NCBI GenBank assembly: GCA_036675345.1
Contig: JAKFFE010000011.1
Span: 1-63,201, forward strand
Length of the DNA stretch: 63,201 bases
Reading direction: 5' to 3'
From: JALYOC01 sp036675345
GTDB lineage: Bacteria > Myxococcota > Myxococcia > Myxococcales > Myxococcaceae
The notes beneath the pieces are model-generated. The model did not search any database, was not told the DNA's origin, and worked only from the letters and a program-made list of their open reading frames with translations. Made by a program: the position numbers and the translations under genes. Positions 8,878 through 17,728 of the stretch are shown here, piece after piece (the first letter of the stretch is position 1; each line of letters begins with the position of its first letter).

Positions 8878-9510
8878 TCAACGGGAATCGTCTTGGGCCG
8901 CCGGCCGGGCGGGGGGCGACACCGGCCGCGCCGGGCGGGGGGGCCGCAGCTGCCGGGTGCGAAGCACCAGCTCCCGGCCCAGCAGGGTCAGCCGCAGCTC
9001 CAGTTCCTTGTCCACCGGCTTGCCGTTGGCGGCGAAGGCCTCCTTGGCGGTGGGCACCGCCACCTGGCGGGGCAGGGTCCAGGTGGAGGTCTCGCGCAGG
9101 ATCCCGCGCAGGTGTTCCAGCGCCTGGTGCTGACCCAGCCGCCCTCCCCCCACCGCGATCAACCCCGCGACCTTGTCCCCCAGCTCCGGCAGGTACAGGT
9201 AGTCCAGGGCGTTCTTCAACGAGCCGCCCACGCTGTCATGGTAGACCGGGGTCCCCACCAGCAGGGCGTCCGCGCTCTTGATCAGCGCCTTGAACCGCAC
9301 CACCTCCGGGTGCTCGACGGTGGCCGGGGTATCGTCGAACAGCGGCAGCTTCCACTCCGCCAGGTCCACCCAGTGGACCTCCGCGCCGGTGATGCGGGCG
9401 GCCTCGGCGGCCAGCGTCACCGCCTGCCGGGTATGGGAGCCGGGGCGGGCGCTGCCGCACAGCGCCACCAGCTGCACCACGCGGGGAACCTCGTCGGAGG
9501 GGGTGCTCAT
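8878..9510 (-). CDS. NADPH-dependent FMN reductase family flavoprotein
   Basis: This 210-residue flavodoxin-like protein has LCGSARPGSHT near the N-terminus (FMN phosphate loop), TPVYHDSVGGSLKNALDYL at about residue 100 (the typical second FMN-binding segment) and a GGGRLG segment. The family reduces FMN, quinones or azo compounds with NAD(P)H, or supplies reduced flavin to partner oxygenases. The C-terminal 20 residues are Pro/Arg-rich and look disordered. It starts 3 bases after the MbtH-like gene and is probably co-translated with it, which makes it a candidate tailoring or electron-supply enzyme for the LanB-like operon. That link is inference from spacing. Confidence 0.82.
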   Translation of the reverse strand: MSTPSDEVPRVVQLVALCGSARPGSHTRQAVTLAAEAARITGAEVHWVDLAEWKLPLFDDTPATVEHPEVVRFKALIKSADALLVGTPVYHDSVGGSLKNALDYLYLPELGDKVAGLIAVGGGRLGQHQALEHLRGILRETSTWTLPRQVAVPTAKEAFAANGKPVDKELELRLTLLGRELVLRTRQLRPPRPARPVSPPARPAAQDDSR

Positions 9511-9513
9511 CGC

Positions 9514-9732
9514 TCAGCGCTGGCCGGCCGCCGAGGCCAGCCACTGGCGGAGGCTGAGCGGACGCATGTCCGTCCACACCTCGCGGATGTGGGCCAGGCA
9601 CTCCTCGCGGGTGCCGCTCTTGCCGGCATCCTTCCAGCCGGCAGCGTTCTCCCGCCCCGCCGGCCAGAGTGAATACTGCTCCTCGTGGTTCACCACGACC
9701 TTGTAGGTCGTCTTGTCGTCGGAAGCGTCCAT
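9514..9732 (-). CDS. MbtH-like protein
   Basis: The 72-residue protein carries the MbtH family signature: NHEEQYSLWP, then AAGW, then a CLAHIREVWTDMRPLSLR end, with the conserved Trp residues present. MbtH-like proteins are small chaperones or activators that bind NRPS adenylation domains. No NRPS gene is in the window. The gene sits 15 bp after a LanB-like gene and 3 bp before the FMN reductase gene, inside a tightly spaced operon. It may therefore serve a remote synthetase or have an unrecognised partner here. The usual proline before the AGW motif is replaced by Ala (ENAAGW). Confidence 0.9.
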   Translation of the reverse strand: MDASDDKTTYKVVVNHEEQYSLWPAGRENAAGWKDAGKSGTREECLAHIREVWTDMRPLSLRQWLASAAGQR

Positions 9733-9747
9733 GCGGTGCCGCCCACT

Positions 9748-12036
9748 CTAGCAACCCTCCGCGGGGGGCGTCACCGTCCAGCGCTCGGCCTGCATCCGCA
9801 GCTCGAAGGTGTAGCGGCCCCGCGCGTCGCGCAGGAACAGCTGGTCCGGGCCGGGCAGCATCTCCTCGAAGGTCACCGACTCCACCGCCGCCACGCAGTG
9901 CCGCAGCAACTCCATCGCGAAGGGGGACTCCAGATCAAACAGGTACGGCTTCCGCTCCGCCGGGGTCCGGCCGTAGACGAAGCGGGGCAGCCCCAGCCGG
10001 CGACGGAGGCGGTGCACCGCCCGGTGGAAGGCCAGCCCGGTCAGCCCGTGCAGGGTCCCGGTGGGGACCTCCCAGCGCTCGCGCTGGTACACCGCCCCGC
10101 CCAGCCAGACCTGGGGGGTGTGCCCGGTGCCGGACTTGAGCGGGGCGTGCACCACCTGGGGATGTCCGAGGGCGGCGAAGGGCGCGAACTTGGAGAGGTC
10201 ATCCAGCGGGAAGTAGAGCTGCAGCGGGGTGCCGTCCGGGGCAAACAGCCGCGGCCCCTCCGGACCCAGCCGGACCCTGGCCAGCGAGGGGCTGAGCGCG
10301 TTGGCGCCGATGTCGTTGGTGTCGGTCACCGACTGCAGCAGGTTCCGGCCGGGATAGGCGTAGAAGCCCTTGTTGCGCCGGCGGACCGAGAGCGCGGTCA
10401 GCCCCGCCACCCCCGGCTCGTGGGAGACGAAGCGTTCGGCCACCGCCCGGTACGCCTCCGGCCGGGGGTGGAAGGTGGCCAGCCAGCTGTAGAGCAGCAG
10501 GTGGTGATGGACGCGGGCCAACAGGATCTGCAGCTGTTCGGGCTGATCCACCGCGCCCCCCAGACAGACGTCGGGGAGGGCGAAGCGGGCACCGGGCGCG
10601 GCGGCCGGAAAGTCGCTGGCCGCCAGTTGCAGGTTGCGGCCCACGTCCTCCACCGGCAGCGGAGGGACCGGAGAGAAGCGGGTCCCCTCCACCTGCGCCG
10701 GCCGGGTCTTCACCGTGTAGCTGAGGAAGTCCAGCTCCCCCTCGGTGCCCAGCTGGGCAATCACCGTCTCCCGGTGGCCCTGCTGCACCTGTTCGCCATA
10801 CCGGGCCGAGACCTCCAGGCCGTCGCTGAGCGCCGCCGCCAGGCGCTGGCCGAAGCTGCGCCCGAACTGGAGGGCGAAGGGTGAGGCCGCCTCCTCGTAG
10901 ATCACCAGCCGGTCCTCGTAGACGCCGCCCTCGCCACGGCGAGCCGCCTTGCCGGTGAGCCCGGTGAACAGGGCCTCCAGCTCGCCCAGCAGCACCCGGC
11001 GCTCCTCCAGGGTGCCCTGGGCAAAGGCGGTGAGGCGGCGGGAGAAGCCGTCCAGGTGGGCCAGCCAGGTGTCGCGGGCGGCCGAGGGCCCCAGCGCGGC
11101 CACCGCCCCGATCAGGGCCTCGAAGGTGGAGAGATCCTGGGTGGCGAAGGGCAACCCGCGCAGCACGCACGCCACCCGCAACAGGGGGAGCACCTCCCGC
11201 TCCAGCTCCGGGGGCGACAGCTGCAGCCGGTCGGCGGCGGCACGCACGGTCAGCGGGCCTTCGCCCAGCAGCGCCACCAGCTGGGGCAGCCGCCCGGAGA
11301 GCGGGACCTGCAGCCCCAGCGGGGGGCAGCGGGCCTCCTGGGAGGTGAGCTCGAACATCGGGTTCAAGCGCAGGGTCAGCTCGGCGCGGAGGGCGGGATC
11401 CCGCTGGAGGGTGCGGGACAGCTCGGTGATCGCCCAGAAGGCCAGGAAGGTCCGCCGCCGGCTGTCCTGGCTGGGGACCACCGCCACCGAGACCCGGTCA
11501 TCGGGGAGGATCTCCCCGTAGCCCATCGGCCCGAAGAAGCTGGTGGTCTCGTTCTTGGCGCACAGCCGCTGCAGGTAGGTATAGGCCTGGCGATCCTGCC
11601 GGCGGGCGTCGGCATTCTCCGGCCGCAGCGGTTCCTGGGCGTAGCGGCGCCAGCTGTTCTCGTAGACCGAGGGGTTGGAGAAGAACACCGCCCCCTGGAT
11701 CCCCTCATCCCCGCAGCGCTGGTGCAGCCGGGCCCGCAGCCGGGTGCGCTCCTGGAGCCAGGCCTGTTCCAGCGTGGTGCGCAGGGCCTTCCACTCCCCC
11801 AGCAGCGCGTCCCACTCCGGGGGCCGGGGCGAGGGGGCCTTCACCGGCTGCCCCTTCTCCAGCGCGGTGAGGGCGGCGGGGGTGAGGCCCGCGGCCTCCA
11901 GCCGCCGCTCGCACTCCAGCAGCTGGTCCAAGCCGGCCAGGGTCTGGGCGTCCAGGCCCAGCTCCTCCACCCATTCGAAGGGGAAGCCCGCGTGCCGCAG
12001 CACGAACACCTTCCCCAGCATCCAGTTGCGGTCCAT
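9748..12036 (-). CDS. LanB N-terminal-like protein, second copy (lantibiotic dehydratase / PEARL-like)
   Basis: About 762 residues. Landmarks shared with the neighbouring upstream paralogue are LCAKNETTSFFGPMGYG (about 158-174), GGAVYQRERW, ERKPYLFDLESP near the C-terminus, and EEMLPGP. These match the N-terminal glutamylation-type domain of class I lantibiotic dehydratases, which uses glutamyl-tRNA; no C-terminal elimination (SpaB_C) domain is present. That architecture also fits peptide aminoacyl-tRNA ligases. A winged-helix-like stretch lies at about 270-340. The ATG at 12036 has GGAG eight bases upstream; an ATG pair at 12060/12057 overlapping the previous stop is an alternative. No small precursor-peptide gene was seen. 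Activity is unproven. Confidence 0.75.
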   Translation of the reverse strand: MDRNWMLGKVFVLRHAGFPFEWVEELGLDAQTLAGLDQLLECERRLEAAGLTPAALTALEKGQPVKAPSPRPPEWDALLGEWKALRTTLEQAWLQERTRLRARLHQRCGDEGIQGAVFFSNPSVYENSWRRYAQEPLRPENADARRQDRQAYTYLQRLCAKNETTSFFGPMGYGEILPDDRVSVAVVPSQDSRRRTFLAFWAITELSRTLQRDPALRAELTLRLNPMFELTSQEARCPPLGLQVPLSGRLPQLVALLGEGPLTVRAAADRLQLSPPELEREVLPLLRVACVLRGLPFATQDLSTFEALIGAVAALGPSAARDTWLAHLDGFSRRLTAFAQGTLEERRVLLGELEALFTGLTGKAARRGEGGVYEDRLVIYEEAASPFALQFGRSFGQRLAAALSDGLEVSARYGEQVQQGHRETVIAQLGTEGELDFLSYTVKTRPAQVEGTRFSPVPPLPVEDVGRNLQLAASDFPAAAPGARFALPDVCLGGAVDQPEQLQILLARVHHHLLLYSWLATFHPRPEAYRAVAERFVSHEPGVAGLTALSVRRRNKGFYAYPGRNLLQSVTDTNDIGANALSPSLARVRLGPEGPRLFAPDGTPLQLYFPLDDLSKFAPFAALGHPQVVHAPLKSGTGHTPQVWLGGAVYQRERWEVPTGTLHGLTGLAFHRAVHRLRRRLGLPRFVYGRTPAERKPYLFDLESPFAMELLRHCVAAVESVTFEEMLPGPDQLFLRDARGRYTFELRMQAERWTVTPPAEGC

Positions 12037-12056
12037 CCGCGCGGCTCCCCCCGGCA

Positions 12057-14621
12057 TCATCCCTCGGCGCCACCCTTGATGAACACCGCCCGCAGCTCGG
12101 AGGTGTGGTGTCCGCTGGCGGCGGCCATCCACAGTCCGGCCGGGCCGGGGTACATCTCGGAGAGGACCACGCTGTCCTTCTGCTGCAGCAGGTTGAAGAA
12201 CACCCTCAGATTGAGCGGGCTGGCCAGGTCCACCAGCACCGGCTTGCGCTCACCCTCGAACTTGGCGAACAGCAGCTCCGGCAGTTGCAGGGCCTCGGCC
12301 AGCTCGGCGGCGGCCAGCAGCCGGTCGCGGTCGGTCTTGGTGGCCAGCAGCCGCTCCCGGGCCTCGGCGGTCAGCACCCACTGCTCGCGCTGGAACACCG
12401 CGCCCCCCAGGGTCAGCCGCGGGGCGTGGCCCCCCCGCACCGGAACCCGCAGCATCCGCACCCGGGGGAGGGCGAAGGCGGTGTGGACCAGGCTCTCCAG
12501 TTCGCCGTTGTAGAGACAGACCTCGCTTTGCAGCGAGTCCGCCCACAGCCGGGAGGTGACCCCGTCGCTCTCCACCCACAGATCATCCAGGTACAGCCGC
12601 CAGGGGGAGGCGCGGGAACTGACCCCGCCCACCTCCACCACCGGCCCCGGGAACTCGGAGGGCAACAGCCCGGTGCGCCGGGAGGCCAGGGCGGTGATCA
12701 GCGGGACCTGGCGCGCGGCGCCGCCCAGCAGGGCCAGCAGATCCTGCTCCACCCGGGCCCGCTCCGGGTGGAACTGGAGCGCCCAGCCGGCGACCAGGGC
12801 GGTGTCGTGCACGTCTCCCAGCACCAGCCCGTAGTCCCCCGCCGCCCACGCCTCCACCGAGGGCGCGGAGACCAGCAGGTCGATGGAGGTCACGGTGGGG
12901 AGGGTGCTGGGCGCCGGGGCCTGCCGCCGCGCCAGCCCGGAGAGATCCAGGACCCGGGTGCCGGGCGCGGCCTGGGCGATCTCCTCCACCGCCTGGAGGG
13001 CGAAGGTGTCGTCGAAGGGGATGGGCCGGTCGGAGAGCGCGGCGATCGCCTTCCAGAACGGCAGCCGCCGCTGGCCCAGCAGCTGCGCCACCCGCTGGCG
13101 GGCGGCCTGGCGGGTGCGCTCGGCCGCGGCGGACATCACCTCCAGCGCCAGCACCGACCGCTCCTGCAGCTCCCGGGCGCGGGCGCCACGGATCTCCAGC
13201 CGCAGCTCGCCGCCGCACTCCTCCCGCAGCGGCAGCCGGTCGGCGTAGAAGTTGTGCCCGTCCCCGCGCAGCTCACGCCGCTTGGCGTCCACCGGAGGAT
13301 TGACCTCCGCCGGGGTGGGCGCCGGGGGGGTGGCTCCGGGACGGGAGGGAGAGTCCACGTCCCAGCGGGCCTTGACCAGCGCGGCCAGGGCCTCGTTGAT
13401 TGCCACCTTCTCCCGGGTGGGAGCGGCGCTGTAGGCCCGCAGGTGGGCGAACACCTCCTGCAGCCCCTGCAGGTGGCGGCGGGCGGCGGGGACCGGGATC
13501 CCCGCCAGCCGATCGGCCAGCTCATGGAGCGGATGGGGGGCGGCGGAGGGGATCTCCAGCTGGTGGCTGAGCAGCCCCCGGTCGCAGCCGATGCGGGCAA
13601 ACTCCATCCCCTGCTCCAGGGTCAGGGAGAGGTGTTCGCAGAGGGTGCGCAGGTTGCGGGTCCCATCCGCCTTGGCCACCAGGCGGGGGATGATCGCCCG
13701 GTGGGCGTCGGCGGGGGTGGCGCCCACGTGGGCCTGCTGACCCACCAGCCGCTCCACGTCCTCGCGGGTGCAGTACCCGGCGCGGACCAGCAGCTCTCCC
13801 AGCCGGACCTCGGGGGTCAGCGTCTGCTGGGCCAGGGCCGCCCGCAGCTGGGAGGGCGCCAGCAGCCCCTCCCGGATCAGCATCTCCCCCAGCTGCACCC
13901 GGTTGTTGCGATCCGAGGGCGCGGCCAGGAAGCCCTTCCGGCGCAAGACCAGCCAGGGGAGGATCTCCGGATCCCTGGAGATCTGCCGGGCCAGGCCCTG
14001 GGCCAGCCACGCCGCCACGTAGGTGTTGCGGGCGCGCAGCACCTCCGGACCCGGCCACTGGAAGTCGATTCCTTCCCCCGCCCCGGGGACCAGCAGCCCG
14101 TAGTTGATGGGCCCAAAGAAGCTCATCGTCTCGTTCTTGCCGCACAGCCGCTGCAGGTAGCTGGCCAGCTGGCGTTCCATCCGGGAGGACCACCGGCCGG
14201 CCACCAGATCCAGGTACACCGGAGGGCTGGAGCTGGCCACCGCCTCCTGCAACCGGGGCTCCTGGGCAGCCTTGGCCAGCGAGGCCACCGCCTGCGCCTG
14301 CTCCGGGGGGAGGCGGTCCTCCAGCGCCGCCTCACACTCCCTCACCGCCGCCGCCAGCCGGTTCCACTCCGCGAAGTCCGCCGGGTTGGGCACCTGGTCC
14401 AGGGGCACCTCCCGGTTGTTGCGCAGCGCGGAGAGCACCGCCTTGGGGGGCTTGTTGATGCGCGGCGCGGTGGCCTTGTAGTGCTCCAGCGCGGCCCGAT
14501 GCCGGATCAAGTCCCGGGCCAGCCTGGCGCTGGACACGCAGCGCAGCTCCTCCAGGCGCTCCAGCGGAAACCCGGTGGTCCGCACCACCAGGTGGGGAAG
14601 AACCGACCAGGACTCGCTCAT
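12057..14621 (-). CDS. LanB N-terminal-like protein, first copy, with MshEN-like insert
   Basis: The 854-residue paralogue of the next gene contains LCGKNETMSFFGPINYG (about 159-175), GGAVFQREQW, ERKPVLVDLASPLNLR and SEMYPGP. These landmarks place it with the N-terminal domain of class I lantibiotic dehydratases, without the elimination domain. Unlike its neighbour it has an insertion at about residues 243-296 that reads as two tandem MshEN / T2SSE_N motifs. A winged-helix-like segment follows (about 305-355), then a Pro-rich linker near 430-445. Its ATG overlaps the stop of the kinase gene (ATGA). tRNA-dependent aminoacylation or glutamylation of a peptide is a family-based inference; it could also have lost catalysis and act as a scaffold. 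Confidence 0.75.
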   Translation of the reverse strand: MSESWSVLPHLVVRTTGFPLERLEELRCVSSARLARDLIRHRAALEHYKATAPRINKPPKAVLSALRNNREVPLDQVPNPADFAEWNRLAAAVRECEAALEDRLPPEQAQAVASLAKAAQEPRLQEAVASSSPPVYLDLVAGRWSSRMERQLASYLQRLCGKNETMSFFGPINYGLLVPGAGEGIDFQWPGPEVLRARNTYVAAWLAQGLARQISRDPEILPWLVLRRKGFLAAPSDRNNRVQLGEMLIREGLLAPSQLRAALAQQTLTPEVRLGELLVRAGYCTREDVERLVGQQAHVGATPADAHRAIIPRLVAKADGTRNLRTLCEHLSLTLEQGMEFARIGCDRGLLSHQLEIPSAAPHPLHELADRLAGIPVPAARRHLQGLQEVFAHLRAYSAAPTREKVAINEALAALVKARWDVDSPSRPGATPPAPTPAEVNPPVDAKRRELRGDGHNFYADRLPLREECGGELRLEIRGARARELQERSVLALEVMSAAAERTRQAARQRVAQLLGQRRLPFWKAIAALSDRPIPFDDTFALQAVEEIAQAAPGTRVLDLSGLARRQAPAPSTLPTVTSIDLLVSAPSVEAWAAGDYGLVLGDVHDTALVAGWALQFHPERARVEQDLLALLGGAARQVPLITALASRRTGLLPSEFPGPVVEVGGVSSRASPWRLYLDDLWVESDGVTSRLWADSLQSEVCLYNGELESLVHTAFALPRVRMLRVPVRGGHAPRLTLGGAVFQREQWVLTAEARERLLATKTDRDRLLAAAELAEALQLPELLFAKFEGERKPVLVDLASPLNLRVFFNLLQQKDSVVLSEMYPGPAGLWMAAASGHHTSELRAVFIKGGAEG
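13734..13895 (-). other. MshEN-like (candidate c-di-GMP-binding) motif pair inside the LanB-like gene
   Basis: These codons encode residues about 243-296. The first half, QLGEMLIREGLLAPSQL followed by RAALAQQ, and the second half, RLGELLVRAGYCTREDV followed by ERLVGQQ, both follow the MshEN pattern: LG, two aliphatics, G four residues further on, a Leu or Val at position 17 and Gln at position 24. Six residues separate them. In MshE and related type II secretion ATPases, such paired motifs bind cyclic di-GMP. The first Arg of motif one is Gln here, and position 21 of motif two is Val rather than Leu. Binding is not shown. Confidence 0.6.
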
Positions 14622-17600
14622 TTGACCCCGGGTGCCACGTCGAGGGTGATGGTTTGACCGGGAACCGCCAGCACGTCTTCCACGTACAAGGGACGGCCGG
14701 GGCAGGAGACCTCCACCCGGCGCTGGACGCCGGGGGGAATCTTCAAGGAGGTGGGAGAGCGGGTGGCCTGGCTCTGACCCTCGAGGGTGACGAAGCAGCC
14801 CACCGGGTCGGTGGTCACCATCACCAGGCCCATGCTCTCCGGACGGTCGTCGAAGGTCGCGGGGACGGTCACCAGGGACTGGGCGTCCAGCCGCCGCTGG
14901 ACCGGGGCGTTCCCCAGCCGGATCAGCTTTCCGTCGCGGGCCACCGCCACCACCTGGGGGGCGGAGCCGAGGGAGAACAGCTCGGAGGGGGCCACCCGAC
15001 GGCCGGCCACGAACAGGCTCTCGCCGCTGGCGAGGTTCAGCACCTCCACCCGCTGGGCGCCGGGACGGGAGAGGAGCAGGAAGCCGACCACCCCCAGCAG
15101 CAGGATCACCGCCCCCACCGCCGCCAGCAGCGGCTTGCGGGAGTGGGGCGCGGGCGACCGGGGCGCCGGGGTGGGGACCCGGGACAGCTCCGGCGGCGGG
15201 GCCACCACCGGCGCGGGGCGGGTGGCGGCGGCGATCCGCCCGTAGGCGCTGGCGGACGCGGGGGGGGGAGGCGCGGGCGGGTGGGTCCGGGGCTGGCTGC
15301 CCGAGCCCGGCCGGGCGCCGGCGGACACCCGCTGCTGCGCCGCGGAGGAGTCCGCCGACTGGATCGCGGCCTTGATTCCGGAGGGCCGCAGCACCGAGGT
15401 GGGCCCGTCGGTCTCGATGATGGCTTCCGGAGGCAGCGGCGGCGGGCGGGAGGCTGCCGCCGGCCGGGGCACCGGCGGAGGCGCAGCGGGCGCCGCGGCC
15501 CGGGGCAGGACCGGGGCGGGGCCGGTGGGGCGGGACCCGGTGCCCGGCTTGGGGCGGGGGACCGCGGGGAGGCTGGGACCGGGGCTGCTGGTGGCGCTGT
15601 TGCCGCCGAAGGAGGCGCCGGGCGAGCTGAGCGAACCGGAGGAGTTGCCGAACTCGGCGAACAGCCCCTGGATGTACTGGGCCACGCTGAGCGCGGAGGT
15701 GGTGGTCATCCCCAGCTTGGCCATCACCGCTTCGATCTCATCGCGCATCCGCGCCGCGGTGGGGGTGCGGCGGTTCTGGTCCTTCTCCAGGGCCCGCAGC
15801 ACCACCTGCGAGACCTCGGGGGGAATCTGCGGATTGAAGGACGCCGGATCCGGCGCCGCGTCGTAGACGATGGCGTGCAGCGAGGCCGCCTCGCTGTCGC
15901 GCTTGAAGGGCAGCCGCCCGGTCAGCATCTCGAACAGGGTCACCCCCAGCCCGAACACGTCGTTGCGGCCGTCCAGCGGCTGCAGGGCCACCGCCTCCGG
16001 GGAGACGTAGTGGATCTTCCCCTTGAAGGTGCCGGCGCGGGTGCTGTCGTCGCCCTCTCCCGCCACCTTGGCGATCCCGAAGTCGGAGAGCTTGATCACC
16101 CCGTCCAGCGACACCAGGATGTTGTGCGGGGAGACGTCCCGGTGGACCATCGGGTGCGGGGTGCCGGCGGGGTCCACGTAGCTGTGGGCGTAGTGGAGAC
16201 CGGCGGCGGTGTCGGCGACGATCCGCAGCGCGATCTCCACCGGCATCAGCCGCTTCTCCTTGCGCAGCGCGTGCAGCACCCGCTTCACGTCCGGGCCGCG
16301 CACGTACTCCATCGCGATGTACGCCGACCCGTTCAGCATCCCCACGTCGTAGGTCTGGACCACGTTGGGGTGGTTGAGCCGGGCGTTGGCGCGGGCCTCG
16401 GCGAACAGCATCTGCACGAACTCCGGCGAGTTGGCGAAGTTCTCCAGCACCTTCTTGATCACCACGTACTTCTCGAAGCCCTGCATCCCCTCCTGCTTGG
16501 CCAGGAACACCTCCGCCATCCCGCCCTGACCCAGCCGGCGGATGATCTGGAACTTGTTGGCGGAGCTGCCCTGGGGGGTGATCCCTCCTGAACCATTGCT
16601 GCCGCTGGCCGAGCCGCGGGAGGTGGACTGGTTGAAGTACTGGCTCAGCGCGCGGGACTCGATCTGGGTGAAGTCGTCAAAGCCACGGCCGCCCTCGTCG
16701 GAGGCGGAGACCGCGCGCAAGAACTCCATGTAGTCGCGCAGCTTGGGCAGCAGGGAGAGACCGCCGCAGATCGGGCAGTCCAGCAACAGCTCTTCCCCGG
16801 CGTCCAGCACCTCCACGAACCGGGAGAGGGTGACCCGCTGGGGCATCTTCTGGCCGCAGTTGCAGCACTCGCCGGGCAGATAGAGCGAGCCGATGGTCCA
16901 GTTGCCCAGGGGCATCCGGGAGAGCGCGTCCAGCGCGGCGGGGGGAACGCGCCACAGCATCACCGTGGCGGTGGCGGTGGCCGCCTCCAGCAGCTGCTTC
17001 ATCTTCGGCCCCGCCGCCGCGTCCACCTTGCGCACCGCGGAGAAGTCGTAGAGGACCCGGCCCTCCAGGCCTCCTCCCAGCCGGCGGACGTTCAGCTCCC
17101 CGGTCAGCTCGGCGGGGAGCATCAGGAAGGTGATGTCCCCCTCCACCACCTTCACGTTGCCGGTGGTCAACAGCGGGGTGGTGGGCCGCATCAGCGACAG
17201 GTACCGCTCCACCGCCTGATCCAGCGGCGCGGGGCTGATCTGCCGCGCGTAGTCGAAGAACTCGGCGGGCTGATCGGCGAACTGCAGCGGCCGGGTACAG
17301 ACCGGACAGCTGTGTTCGGGGGCGGTGCCGGCGGCGATCGTCTCGCGATCCTCGCGCAGGTCCACGATCCGCACCCGGTCCTCGCCGCAGTGGGTGCAGG
17401 TGTAGGGCGCCAGCAGGGAGACCACGTCCGCCACCCCGGCGAACCCGTCCACCATGTTCAGCTGGTCCACGAAGAACGGCGGCAGGTGCATCAGGTACAG
17501 CTTGGTCACCGAGACCGGGACCTGGCGGGTGAACTCCATCCACTTGCGCACCCCGAAGGAGCTGAGGCGCTCCACCGAGCCCACATCCAGCAGCACGTGG

Positions 17601-17728
17601 CCGCGCAGGTCGGCGGAGAACAGCGACGGGTCGAAGGTCTCGTCGATCACCCCCGCCACCCGGAGGTGGGTGACGCTTCCGCCCAGGAGGCGGTTGACCA
17701 CCGAAAAACTGAAATGCTTACCGGACAC
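14618..17728 (-). CDS. Double STAS / zinc-knuckle / Ser-Thr protein kinase fusion
   Basis: About 1036 residues. Two STAS-like modules occupy about 1-105 (VLLDVGSVERLSSFGVRKW) and 185-290 (VLYDFSAVRKVDAAAGPKM). Each is followed by Cys pairs (CTHC/CPVC and CNCG/CPIC) that suggest zinc knuckles. A Hanks-type kinase runs from about 390 to 665, with glycine loop RRLGQGGMAEVFLAK, VVIKK lysine, catalytic HRDVSPHN and SDFGIAK. A long Pro/Ala-rich linker, one TM near residue 880 and a C-terminal extracytoplasmic domain with a PEGA-like end follow. The GTG at 17728 overlaps the HATPase gene by 11 bp and has a GGGGGG run upstream. STAS modules normally partner HATPase anti-sigma kinases, which fits the upstream gene. 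Confidence 0.85.
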   Translation of the reverse strand: MSGKHFSFSVVNRLLGGSVTHLRVAGVIDETFDPSLFSADLRGHVLLDVGSVERLSSFGVRKWMEFTRQVPVSVTKLYLMHLPPFFVDQLNMVDGFAGVADVVSLLAPYTCTHCGEDRVRIVDLREDRETIAAGTAPEHSCPVCTRPLQFADQPAEFFDYARQISPAPLDQAVERYLSLMRPTTPLLTTGNVKVVEGDITFLMLPAELTGELNVRRLGGGLEGRVLYDFSAVRKVDAAAGPKMKQLLEAATATATVMLWRVPPAALDALSRMPLGNWTIGSLYLPGECCNCGQKMPQRVTLSRFVEVLDAGEELLLDCPICGGLSLLPKLRDYMEFLRAVSASDEGGRGFDDFTQIESRALSQYFNQSTSRGSASGSNGSGGITPQGSSANKFQIIRRLGQGGMAEVFLAKQEGMQGFEKYVVIKKVLENFANSPEFVQMLFAEARANARLNHPNVVQTYDVGMLNGSAYIAMEYVRGPDVKRVLHALRKEKRLMPVEIALRIVADTAAGLHYAHSYVDPAGTPHPMVHRDVSPHNILVSLDGVIKLSDFGIAKVAGEGDDSTRAGTFKGKIHYVSPEAVALQPLDGRNDVFGLGVTLFEMLTGRLPFKRDSEAASLHAIVYDAAPDPASFNPQIPPEVSQVVLRALEKDQNRRTPTAARMRDEIEAVMAKLGMTTTSALSVAQYIQGLFAEFGNSSGSLSSPGASFGGNSATSSPGPSLPAVPRPKPGTGSRPTGPAPVLPRAAAPAAPPPVPRPAAASRPPPLPPEAIIETDGPTSVLRPSGIKAAIQSADSSAAQQRVSAGARPGSGSQPRTHPPAPPPPASASAYGRIAAATRPAPVVAPPPELSRVPTPAPRSPAPHSRKPLLAAVGAVILLLGVVGFLLLSRPGAQRVEVLNLASGESLFVAGRRVAPSELFSLGSAPQVVAVARDGKLIRLGNAPVQRRLDAQSLVTVPATFDDRPESMGLVMVTTDPVGCFVTLEGQSQATRSPTSLKIPPGVQRRVEVSCPGRPLYVEDVLAVPGQTITLDVAPGVK

